A DNA stretch of 64,000 bases from positions 155,224 to 219,223 of the forward strand of contig DLHS01000016.1 of the NCBI GenBank assembly GCA_002483345.1, in the 5' to 3' direction. Source of the stretch: Bacteroidetes bacterium UBA7662. Its GTDB lineage: Bacteria; Bacteroidota; Bacteroidia; UBA7662. Below, piece by piece: positions 18,258 to 25,382 of the stretch (the stretch's first letter is position 1; the number at the start of each line of letters is the position of its first letter). A program made the translations under genes and the position numbers. Under the pieces are notes generated by a model that searched no databases, was not told the DNA's origin, and was given only the letters and a program-made list of their open reading frames with translations.

Positions 18258-18563
18258 ATGTTATTCGCACCACTCCGGGAAGACCAGGTAAGGCTGCTGC
18301 ATCGCAATTTCAAAGATATCGCCCACGAAAAAAGGTTGAAAATAGTTGAACTGCTGCTGGCGAAAGGTGAAATGCATGTTACCGAGCTGCAGGAACAGCT
18401 CGAACTTGACCAGGCACTCGTCTCACATCACCTCAAACTGCTGTTGCGTTCCCGTTTTCTCCTCATCCGCCGGGAGGGTAAATTCAGCTACTACCGCGTT
18501 AACCAGGACAAACTACTAAGGCTGATGACTGCTTTGCATTTTTTGAAGGGGCGGTCCGCGTGA
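18258..18563 (+). CDS. ArsR-family regulator without cysteines, next to persulfide dioxygenase
   Basis: 101 aa, complete winged-helix ArsR fold: HEKRLKIVELLLAKGEMHVTELQEQLELDQALVSHHLKLL, then wing RREGKFSYYRV. The gene precedes a CstB-like persulfide dioxygenase and a rhodanese on the same strand, the setting of persulfide sensors BigR/SqrR. Those sensors use a cysteine pair, but this protein contains no cysteine at all. It must therefore sense by other residues, bind an indirect ligand, or be a constitutive or unrelated regulator. Divergent from rpmH. Confidence 0.85.
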   Translation: MLFAPLREDQVRLLHRNFKDIAHEKRLKIVELLLAKGEMHVTELQEQLELDQALVSHHLKLLLRSRFLLIRREGKFSYYRVNQDKLLRLMTALHFLKGRSA

Positions 18564-18585
18564 AGGACGGATTCGCGTAGGGGGT

Positions 18586-18627
18586 GGGTTGTACGGGACG
18601 GGTTGTACGGGACGGGTTGTACGGGAC
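18586..18627 (+). repeat. Three tandem copies of a 14-bp repeat
   Basis: The unit GGGTTGTACGGGAC occurs at 18586-18599, 18600-18613 and 18614-18627 with no mismatch. It lies 23 nt after the ArsR stop and runs directly into the hairpin element that follows. Confidence 0.9.
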
Positions 18628-18697
18628 GGGTTTCATTATAGGGTACGGTCGGGTTTCATTATAGGTACGGTCGAGACCGTACCCTATAATGAAACCC
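18628..18697 (+). repeat. Two direct arms and one inverted arm of a 22/23-nt sequence (alternative hairpins)
   Basis: Arm 1 (18628-18650) and arm 2 (18651-18672, one G shorter) are direct copies; arm 3 (18675-18697) is the exact reverse complement of arm 1. Arm 3 can pair with arm 1 (23 bp, loop of 24 nt) or arm 2 (one bulge, 2-nt loop, extendable outward by about 4 bp), but not both. The element ends 59 nt before the persulfide dioxygenase ATG. It could be an attenuator, an mRNA-stabilising hairpin or a dispersed palindromic repeat. Confidence 0.85.
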
Positions 18698-18756
18698 GAC
18701 CCGATTTTGAACTAAGCGCATCATTCCGTTGCTTTACAATTTCAAGCCCACCACCT

Positions 18757-20142
18757 ATGTACATCGAACAGCTTTACACGAACTGTTTGGCGGAAGCCGC
18801 CTATTATATTGAATCTGAAGGCGAGGCCATTGTAATAGATCCCATCCGGGAAACGAAACCTTATCTGGAACTGGCGGCCAAAAGAAACAGCCGCATCCGT
18901 TACATCTTCGAAACTCATTTTCATGCTGATTTTGTGAGTGGACACCTCGATCTTGCCAAAGAAAGCGGCGCTACCATTGTATTCGGGCCAGGGGCAGAAA
19001 CAGCATACGATACCCATACCGGTAAAGACGGTGAGCGTTTTAAAATAGGTAAAATCAGTCTGGAACTGTTGCATACCCCGGGCCATACCCCTGAATCAAG
19101 CTGTTACCTGCTCCGGGATGAAAACGACTCCCCGGTAGCTGTTTTCACCGGCGATACATTGTTTGTCGGTGATGTTGGCCGCCCCGACCTCGCCATCAAA
19201 AGCAATCTCACCCAAAACGACCTGGCAGGTATGCTGTATGATTCGCTGCGCACCAAACTTATGCCACTGCCCGATGTGGTGACCGTTTATCCGGCACATG
19301 GGGCCGGGTCGAGCTGTGGCAAAAACATCGGTAAGGAAACTTTCTCGACCATCGGACAACAAAAGGCCACCAACTACGCCTTGCAACCCATGAGCAAGGC
19401 TGATTTTATCATCGCAGTAACAGAAGGGCTGAGCGCCCCGCCTGCTTATTTCTTCCAGGATGCCATGATCAATAAAAACGGTTATGATTCACTGGAAGTG
19501 GTCAAAAAACGCAACATCAAAGCCCTGTCTGCCACGGAATTAAAAAGTCTGATGGAAAACGGCAGCCTGCCCCTCGATACACGTCCGGTGCTTGAATTTG
19601 AAAAAGGATTTATCACCGGCAGCATCAGCATCGGGCTCGACGGGCAGTTTGCCATCTGGGCCGCAACTGTGCTCGACATCCGGCAACCCCTCCTTGTAGT
19701 GGTTGAAAGTGCTGAAAAAGCAGAAGAGGCTATCACCCGGCTGGCCCGGGTAGGCTATGAACGTGTCGACGGATACTTTGTATACAACGAACCCGGATTG
19801 CTGAAGGCCGGCATGACCCTTGATTCCCTGACGTCTGTCTCACCACAACAGGCTGTTGGTCTTCTGGAAGAAGGTGTACAACTGCTCGACGTGCGTAAAC
19901 CCGGTGAATATGCCGGCGGGCATGTGGCAGAAGCACTACACATCTGCCTTTCTACCCTTAACCAGGAAATGGACAAAGTTTCCCGTAACCAACCCTATCT
20001 GGTACATTGTGCCGGTGGCTACCGTTCTGTAATTGCTGCAAGTTTGCTCAAAAGAGCCGGATATACGCAGTTATTCAATATTTACGGTGGCTGGTCGGCC
20101 ATGAAAAATGTACCCGGATTTAACATTACCACCCACGCTTAA
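18757..20142 (+). CDS. CstB-like persulfide dioxygenase fused to two rhodanese domains
   Basis: 461 aa from ATG 18757. The frame is open further upstream, but that extension would translate the repeat DNA and is rejected. Order: ETHE1-like metallo-beta-lactamase domain (1-240) with HFHAD at 54-58, His110, Asp133 and His181 as iron site candidates; a rhodanese-like domain lacking the active cysteine (about 255-345); a second rhodanese domain (about 365-455) with Cys418 in HCAGGYRS. This is the domain plan of CstB, which oxidises persulfides and releases sulfite or thiosulfate. It probably detoxifies sulfane sulfur in the cytoplasm, together with the flanking regulator and rhodanese. Confidence 0.9.
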   Translation: MYIEQLYTNCLAEAAYYIESEGEAIVIDPIRETKPYLELAAKRNSRIRYIFETHFHADFVSGHLDLAKESGATIVFGPGAETAYDTHTGKDGERFKIGKISLELLHTPGHTPESSCYLLRDENDSPVAVFTGDTLFVGDVGRPDLAIKSNLTQNDLAGMLYDSLRTKLMPLPDVVTVYPAHGAGSSCGKNIGKETFSTIGQQKATNYALQPMSKADFIIAVTEGLSAPPAYFFQDAMINKNGYDSLEVVKKRNIKALSATELKSLMENGSLPLDTRPVLEFEKGFITGSISIGLDGQFAIWAATVLDIRQPLLVVVESAEKAEEAITRLARVGYERVDGYFVYNEPGLLKAGMTLDSLTSVSPQQAVGLLEEGVQLLDVRKPGEYAGGHVAEALHICLSTLNQEMDKVSRNQPYLVHCAGGYRSVIAASLLKRAGYTQLFNIYGGWSAMKNVPGFNITTHA

Positions 20143-20151
20143 CCCCAACCT

Positions 20152-20466
20152 ATGTTTGACAACCTCAGCAGTCAGCCCTTTGCTGATGCACTTGCCGGCG
20201 ACACCAACGCTGTGCTCTTAGATGTACGTACGGCCACCGAATACGAAGAAGGCCATCTCCGGGATGCCCTCAACATAGATGTGATGCAGCCTGATTTTTC
20301 GCTGAATGTAATGGATCTGGACCCTGCTAAAAATTACTATGTATACTGCCGCTCCGGAGGCAGAAGCAGTCAGGCCTGTATGATCATGGCCAGTGCAGGC
20401 ATTACCGGTAAACTTACCAACCTGCAAGGTGGCATACTTGGCTGGACAGGTGAAGTAATCCGTTAA
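20152..20466 (+). CDS. Single-domain rhodanese
   Basis: 104 aa. The active-site loop CRSGGRS starts at Cys66, with VLLDVRTATEYEEGHLRDALNI before it. It would transfer sulfane sulfur between thiols in the cytoplasm. It begins 9 nt after the CstB-like gene and is surely in its operon, serving as donor or acceptor of persulfide. Its stop overlaps the end of the convergent gene by 4 nt. Confidence 0.92.
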   Translation: MFDNLSSQPFADALAGDTNAVLLDVRTATEYEEGHLRDALNIDVMQPDFSLNVMDLDPAKNYYVYCRSGGRSSQACMIMASAGITGKLTNLQGGILGWTGEVIR

Positions 20467-21305
20467 GTGCTTTCACCGGTATCATCGGTGAAAAAGTTGT
20501 AATCACGCTCCACCCTGCAAACCCGTACCCGGTAGGCGGCATACCAGCGGGCTCTGCCCATTTGCTGTGCCTGCCGGTGATCGAGTTGTTGCTTCCACTG
20601 CCTGATAGCTTCCTCATTTTCCCAATAGGAAATGGTGATACCCAATTGGTCGCGTACTGATTCTATCCCCAGATAACCGGGTTGCCGGCGTGCCAGCTCA
20701 TCCATTGTTTCTGCCATGGCACTGTAAGCATGATCGCCTTCGGTGCGGAGGGAGGTGAAAATAACCGCATAATACGGCGTTTTCATAAGGGCAGAAATGC
20801 CATAGAAGTCGGCTGCGTTTTGTTCCATCTGAAGATAGCGAACTCCTTCCCTGTCAATAACTGTAATTGTTCTGAAGCCAGCTTTGGCATAGCAGGACCT
20901 GGCTGCCGTGTGCGATTCAAGGGGAAATATGACTGCCTTTTGCACTCCCAGGTGCCCAAACAGTTTTTCCAGAAGCTGACGCAGGGCCTTTGTGGCATAG
21001 CCCTTTCCCCAGTGCCGGCGGTCACCAATCCAGATGTCGAGCTCTGTACTGCGGCTTTCAGGATCAATGGCATTGTAATTCACCTGTCCGATTCGCTCAT
21101 CGCCAAGCCAGATGCCAAAACAGCGGCCCGCTGCCGGGTCGCTGTCGTCAAAATAATGGGGAAGATAATCATTGAACAGCGCCTCGTAAGTCGGCACCTC
21201 ATCGCCATAGGCCTGCCCATAAAGGCTGGCTGTAGCATCGCTGTGGCAGCTGAGCTGATAAAAGGCCTCTTTTTCCGAGGCCGGCCAGGGCTCCAGACGT
21301 ATCAT
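20463..21305 (-). CDS. GNAT acetyltransferase fused to an ABM-like domain
   Basis: 280 aa. Residues 1-165 form a RimJ/RimL-type N-acetyltransferase (GRCFGIWLGDERIGQVNYN, then HWGKGYATKALRQLLEKLF for acetyl-CoA binding). Residues about 175-270 resemble an antibiotic biosynthesis monooxygenase-like ferredoxin fold (YYAVIFTSLRT..., GYLGIESVRDQLGITISYWENEEAIRQWK). Both domains occur alone in many Bacteroidota; the fusion is less common. Substrates cannot be deduced. It lies 7 nt after the PfkB kinase gene on the same strand. Confidence 0.8.
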   Translation of the reverse strand: MIRLEPWPASEKEAFYQLSCHSDATASLYGQAYGDEVPTYEALFNDYLPHYFDDSDPAAGRCFGIWLGDERIGQVNYNAIDPESRSTELDIWIGDRRHWGKGYATKALRQLLEKLFGHLGVQKAVIFPLESHTAARSCYAKAGFRTITVIDREGVRYLQMEQNAADFYGISALMKTPYYAVIFTSLRTEGDHAYSAMAETMDELARRQPGYLGIESVRDQLGITISYWENEEAIRQWKQQLDHRQAQQMGRARWYAAYRVRVCRVERDYNFFTDDTGEST

Positions 21306-21312
21306 GTATCCG

Positions 21313-22236
21313 CTAACTCAGGCTGATGTCGAACTGAACCAGGTCGACAAATAATTGCAGGCGGTTTTCGATATCTCCGATTGTCAGGCTTTCAAGACGC
21401 TCAGGACCGAAACGCTCCACACAAAAAGATGCCATGACCGAGCCATAAATGATGGCCCGTTTCATATTGCTGAAAGAGATGTCATGGGTTTTGGCCAGAT
21501 AACCGATAAATCCGCCCGCAAAGGTATCGCCGGCGCCGGTTGGGTCAAAAACTTCTTCCAAAGGCAGTGCAGGTGCAAAAAACACTTCCGTTCCGTGGAA
21601 TAACAGGGCACCATGCTCGCCCTTTTTGATGACAAGGTATTTCGGGCCCATCGTCAGTATTTTGCGGGCGGCTTTTACCAACGAATACTCTCCGGAAAGC
21701 TGACGGGCTTCTTCATCGTTGATGGTCAGTACATCTACCAGCGCGATGGTCTGTTTGAGCTCATCGAGGGCGATATCCATCCAGAAGTTCATGGTATCCA
21801 TCACCACCAGTTTAGGGCGGTTGTGGAGACGCTCCAGTACGGTACGCTGTACAGTAGGGGTCAGGTTACCAAGTAGCAGGAAATCGCAGTCCTGGTAGCT
21901 GTCGGGCAGGATGGGATCGAAGTCTGCCAGCACATTCAATTCTGTCGTCAGGGTATCCCGGCTATTCATGTCAAGGTGGTATTTCCCAGCCCAGAAGAAT
22001 GATTTTTCACCCTTTTTGATCTGCAATCCTTCCGTAGCCATGCCACGGCGGTTGAAATCGGCTATTTTCTCAGTCGGGAAGTCATCGCCCACCACAGATA
22101 CAATTTTCACGTTTTTGGTAAAGAATGAAGCCGACATACCGGCATACATGGCAGCACCTCCGATGATTTTATCGGTTTTACCAAAAGGGGTTTCAATGGC
22201 GTCAAAAGCGACTGTTCCTACAACAACGAGGCTCAT
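21313..22236 (-). CDS. PfkB-family carbohydrate/nucleoside kinase
   Basis: 307 aa. The N-terminal VVVGTVAFDAIETPFG and GGAAMYAG, and the C-terminal DPTGAGDTFAGGFIG with the catalytic Asp in GAGD, define the ribokinase/PfkB family. The substrate sugar is not identifiable; cytoplasmic. The promoter region contains AATATTTG (22263-22270, minus strand), one base off the -7 consensus and 26 nt from the ATG. It is likely cotranscribed with the GNAT-ABM gene. Confidence 0.9.
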   Translation of the reverse strand: MSLVVVGTVAFDAIETPFGKTDKIIGGAAMYAGMSASFFTKNVKIVSVVGDDFPTEKIADFNRRGMATEGLQIKKGEKSFFWAGKYHLDMNSRDTLTTELNVLADFDPILPDSYQDCDFLLLGNLTPTVQRTVLERLHNRPKLVVMDTMNFWMDIALDELKQTIALVDVLTINDEEARQLSGEYSLVKAARKILTMGPKYLVIKKGEHGALLFHGTEVFFAPALPLEEVFDPTGAGDTFAGGFIGYLAKTHDISFSNMKRAIIYGSVMASFCVERFGPERLESLTIGDIENRLQLFVDLVQFDISLS

Positions 22237-22338
22237 AAGCAGATAAAAATTTTATTCGGCCACAAATATTGCACAATTAATTCTGTTCTGCTAATATTGC
22301 AGTCCCTTAGCACAGCATAGGGAAAAGGAATGAAAAAT

Positions 22339-22412
22339 TCCTCGGTAGCTCAGCTGGTTAGAGCACTTGACTGTTAATCAGGGGGTCGTTGGTTCGAGCC
22401 CAACCCGGGGAG
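22339..22412 (+). tRNA. tRNA-Asn (anticodon GTT)
   Basis: 74 nt fold into a complete cloverleaf: acceptor TCCTCGG with CCGGGGA (one G-U), D arm GCTC...GAGC, anticodon loop CTGTTAA with GTT at 22373-22375, T arm GTTGG-TTCGAGC-CCAAC, discriminator G. CCA is not encoded, as is common in Bacteroidota. A terminator-like hairpin follows 6 nt later. Confidence 0.97.
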
Positions 22413-22418
22413 CAAGGA

Positions 22419-22441
22419 AGCCGCACAATGTGCGGCTTTTT
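22419..22441 (+). terminator. Rho-independent terminator after tRNA-Asn
   Basis: AGCCGCAC (22419-22426), loop AAT, GTGCGGCT (22430-22437), then TTTT. An 8-bp GC-rich stem with a T tail. Confidence 0.8.
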
Positions 22442-22464
22442 GCATTTAAGAAGTTTCCAGATCC

Positions 22465-22530
22465 GCTGGTTAGCGCCCCGCAAGTGCGGGATGAATCAGG
22501 GGGTTCCCGAAGCTTCGGGATTCGAGCCCA
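22465..22530 (+). pseudogene. Degenerate tRNA-Asn-like copy interrupted by two palindromes
   Basis: Three blocks identical to the upstream tRNA-Asn occur in the same order: GCTGGTTAG (22465-22473; tRNA 22353-22361), AATCAGGGGGT (22494-22504; tRNA 22376-22386) and TTCGAGCCCA (22521-22530; tRNA 22393-22402). Between blocks 1 and 2 lies a 14-nt hairpin (22477-22490, stem CCCGCA/TGCGGG). Between blocks 2 and 3 lies exactly a perfect 16-bp palindrome (22505-22520). It cannot fold as a working tRNA. It looks like a fragmentary duplication of the tRNA with inserted or substituted palindromes. Confidence 0.7.
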
Positions 22531-22692
22531 GACCACACTTATTATTCCCGTATTAGCTTGGCTTTTACACCTGGTGAGCTGTCGAACAAAATAACTTTTT
22601 GTTTTCCACGCGAAGTTTATTGCAGATGCTGCATCTGGTCAGAAGTCTGAAAAACCGCTGTTAACTTCTCAGCCAATTCAAAACATTCCGCT

Positions 22693-23013
22693 ATGTTCTA
22701 CATTTACATCCTTTACAATAGTACAGCAAACAAATACTATCTGGGACACAGCCAGGGGCCCTGGAAACGACTGGAGCAACACAACAGCTTCAGGGAATAA
22801 GTACACCGGTAAGTACAAAGATTGGGAGCTTAAGGCTGTTTTTGAGGCCTCCCCTGTCAAGGATGAAACTGACCGATTGGAAAATTCATCCAGAGACAAA
22901 AAAGCAAACAACTGCTGCTGAAATTAATCGATGATACCTTTATTCCTACAGCAAAACTTGCCCGGCTGGTGAGCATATCACCTATACGGATTGAAGTTGT
23001 GACAAACACTTAA
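22693..23013 (+). pseudogene. GIY-YIG nuclease gene broken by two frameshifts
   Basis: The first frame gives MFYIYILYNSTANKYYLGHS and KRLEQHNSF, the GIY-YIG signature of small Bacteroidota URI-type nucleases, then hits TAA at 22798. The reading continues in the +1 frame as KYTGKYKDWELKAVFEAS and returns to the original frame near 22879 as KFIQRQKSKQLLLKLID and ending ARLVS, with a stop at 23011. Together the segments cover a full family member of about 100 aa. One shift is near 22790; the second is consistent with a lost A in the AAAA run at about 22881. The gene is therefore inactive unless these are sequencing errors. Confidence 0.85.
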
Positions 23014-23018
23014 GCCTC

Positions 23019-23192
23019 TCCGGACACTTTATTTATAGCAATGAGCTTAGTGTGCTTCCGATGGACAAAGCCGTATACAGAAATACCGTAAGCTTTGACG
23101 GAGATTGTCAGGATACCTTCCACCAGCTTCTGGCAAAGGGCTCGTCTCTCATCCATGAGCCAGAAAAATGCTCAAAATCTCATTCTATCTGA
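23019..23192 (+). pseudogene. Fragment resembling the C-terminal half of a VOC/glyoxalase-like protein
   Basis: An open stretch without a credible start encodes VSFDGDCQDTFHQLLAKG followed by SSLIHEPEKCS, similar to the end of vicinal-oxygen-chelate proteins where a 'LxxKGxxxxxEP' segment recurs. Only about 57 codons are open and the first half of the domain is missing. It lies between the GIY-YIG pseudogene and the acetyltransferase. The assignment is tentative. Confidence 0.3.
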
Positions 23193-23234
23193 CCCTCCTT
23201 GCACAATTAATCAAATTGATTGAACTTTAGTCAA

Positions 23235-23759
23235 ATGAACCCCTTCCACCACCCACCTCCCCTTCACAACGAAAAAGTTACGCTAGTTCCGTTAAAAGCA
23301 ACTGATTTTGACGAGCTGTTTGCGCTGGCGGGCGACCCGCTGGTGTGGATACAACATCCCAACCCCAATCGGTACCGGCGGGCGGATTTTATGAAGTACT
23401 TCGAGGGCGCGCTTGATTCAAAAGGTGCCTACAAAATTGCAGATACTGTCACCGGTAAAACCATCGGCTGCAGCAGGTTTTACGGTTACGATGAAGCCAC
23501 CTCAGTTGTACTGGTGGGTTATACTTTTTATGGCCATAAGTATTGGGGGCAAGGACATAATCCTGCCGCCAAAAGCCTGATGCTGGAATATGCTTTCCGC
23601 TTTGTGAAACAAGTTCAGTTGCATGTGGGCGCCGCCAACCTGCGGTCACAGATTGCCGTAGAGCGTTTGGGGGCCATAAAAATTGAAGAAAGGGTAATTA
23701 CCTATTATGGAGAGCTGGATAGTTTGAATTTTGTGTACGCCCTCAACCGGGAGCCGTAA
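23235..23759 (+). CDS. GNAT-family N-acetyltransferase
   Basis: 174 aa from ATG 23235; a TTG five codons earlier is possible. EKVTLVPLKATDFDELF and GCSRFYGYDEATSVVLVGYTF and YWGQGHNPAAKSLMLEYAF match the RimJ/RimL-like acetyltransferase fold, though the acetyl-CoA loop reads GQGHNPAAK rather than the usual Q/RxxGxG/A form. Substrate unknown. It is the only intact protein gene between the tRNA and the PhnB-like pseudogene. Confidence 0.82.
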   Translation: MNPFHHPPPLHNEKVTLVPLKATDFDELFALAGDPLVWIQHPNPNRYRRADFMKYFEGALDSKGAYKIADTVTGKTIGCSRFYGYDEATSVVLVGYTFYGHKYWGQGHNPAAKSLMLEYAFRFVKQVQLHVGAANLRSQIAVERLGAIKIEERVITYYGELDSLNFVYALNREP

Positions 23760-23994
23760 TTCAAAATTTAAGATTTGAACATTCAAAACTGGGTTCTTTC
23801 CAGGGACAGAAGTGCTGGCATTATATCAGCTTTATTGCGGTTATTAATGTGTTCGAAAACAGCATAACTCCTGCTTAGATAATGACTTACCGAACGGAGT
23901 ACCTGCTTTCGAAAGGTCCGTATATTCGTTTTGATATTTTGAGCTTATATGCAGATTTTACAACTGCATTCTGTATCCTCCAAAAGCCCGAAAC

Positions 23995-24428
23995 ATGGCA
24001 CGCACCTCTGCCTACCTCAACTTTGCCAGAGAAACTGAAGCAGCTTTTTTGTTCTACCAAGCTATATTTGGCGGAGTATTTGGCGCATCCGGCATTTCCC
24101 GGTTTGGAGATATGCCCCTTATGGAAGGTATGCCACCAATGGCTGAAGCAGATAAAATCTGGTGATGCACATCGGGTTGACCATCACCGGCGGGCATAAA
24201 CTGATGGGTACAGACGCTCCGGAAAGTATGGGTTTTACTGTGCTTCAGGGAAACAATGTCAACCTCAACCTGGAACCCGATACCGGGGAAGAAACCGATC
24301 GGCTGTTTACGCTACTTTCTGCCGGAGGCAAGGTCACTTTGCCACTCAGGGAGGTGTTCTGGGGTGCCTACTTCGGCAGCTGCACCGATAAATTCGGTAT
24401 CAACTGGCTGTTTAACTGCGAAAACTGA
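23995..24428 (+). pseudogene. PhnB/VOC-family protein gene with one frameshift
   Basis: The first frame from ATG 23995 reads MARTSAYLNFARETEAAFLF, then FGGVFGASGISRFGDMP, ending at TGA about 24160. A second frame begins at once with MHIGLTITGGHKLMGTDAPE and continues through NLEPDTGEETDRLF and GAYFGSCTDKFGINWLFNC to the stop at 24426. Joined, these give a full PhnB-like (3-demethylubiquinone-9 3-methyltransferase-like) protein of about 143 aa. A shift of 2 nt added or 1 lost around TGGTGATG at 24155-24164 explains the break. Confidence 0.82.
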
Positions 24429-24451
24429 CTTAATCTTCGGGTCGGGCAGCT

Positions 24452-25381
24452 TTATTCCCAACTTCCCAGCAGTTCATCTGAAACCACCAGTTTTTTGGGT
24501 GTTAACGTACCTTTGTACCTTTTGGTGGCAAAGAGAAACTCTCCCCGTACTTCTTTGGTCGTAACCATGAGTCGGTACGGCTCTTTGTGCCTGCATTTGT
24601 CTTTGCGTTTACGTTTGCATTTGTGCGTTTTCTTGTAAATCACAAAATCTCTTACCCTGTACGCCTGGATACTGTCTTTTATTTCCCTGGAGATGACAAC
24701 ATCTCTGTTTTTATCAATTTGATTAAATACAAGCCCGCTGTCAGACCCTGTATCAAGTATATCCCTGATACTGATCATGAGTGGTTCCTCTCCTGAATTG
24801 CCGTAACCTTCACGCCCTTCCAAACCCGTATAACTGATTTCGTCCAGCACAACTGCCTTGCCAGAAAATGTAGCTTTATACACCAGATCGGTTTCATCTA
24901 CTGTAAAACAAACCTTTATCCCTTTTGCAGTGCGTACCCATTGCCCAACATAAATTGACCATACCGGTTTTAAGTGGAGTTTGCTTGAATCATTAAAGTA
25001 CTTCTCCGTAAAGCTCCTTTTAAGCAGCGGCATCGTAATGAGGTAAAGCGACACCCCTTTGTTTTTACCAGCAGATATTCCTTCCAGATAGAGATAGGTT
25101 TCTTCGTCTATTTTACGTTTATCAGCTTTATCCAGCCTGTTCTCGGTACTGCTTACCTGTGTGTAGCGGCGAAAAGGTATGTCGGAATACTCCCGTTCCT
25201 CTGTGATTCCCTGAATCACAAGCTCTTCTTTTATCTGCAAACTGAACATATCAGCTGCATCAAACGGAATGGAATGTTTTTTAACATACGCGGCAGGAAC
25301 CTCTTTTAAGAGATAAAAATTCTGCCTCAGATCCGTACAGGCACTCAATAATAAAGTGGTTAAGGCAAGTAAATATTTCAT
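24452..25381 (-). CDS. Lipoprotein of unknown function
   Basis: 309 aa from ATG 25381; an ATG four codons upstream also exists, but the later start gives a clean lipoprotein signal with Cys15 in LLSAC. The mature part is mixed beta/alpha with a very basic stretch near residues 270-283 (KKTHKCKRKRKDKCRHK). No family is recognised. It starts 1 nt after the upstream barrel gene's stop, so the two are probably cotranscribed and both act at the cell envelope. Confidence 0.7.
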   Translation of the reverse strand: MKYLLALTTLLLSACTDLRQNFYLLKEVPAAYVKKHSIPFDAADMFSLQIKEELVIQGITEEREYSDIPFRRYTQVSSTENRLDKADKRKIDEETYLYLEGISAGKNKGVSLYLITMPLLKRSFTEKYFNDSSKLHLKPVWSIYVGQWVRTAKGIKVCFTVDETDLVYKATFSGKAVVLDEISYTGLEGREGYGNSGEEPLMISIRDILDTGSDSGLVFNQIDKNRDVVISREIKDSIQAYRVRDFVIYKKTHKCKRKRKDKCRHKEPYRLMVTTKEVRGEFLFATKRYKGTLTPKKLVVSDELLGSWE

Positions 25382-25382
25382 G

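Noticed and set aside
18586..18697. Possible CRISPR array
   Set aside because: Repeat units are contiguous, with no spacers and no cas genes.
18589..18756. N-terminal extension of the persulfide dioxygenase by 56 codons
   Set aside because: The extension translates the 14-bp repeats and hairpin arms and has no family similarity; the ATG at 18757 starts the conserved domain.
22367..22594. Open frame beginning inside tRNA-Asn and encoding a GVVGSSPTRGA peptide
   Set aside because: This peptide is the translation of a tRNA 3' half and is a well-known false gene; the rest is non-coding.
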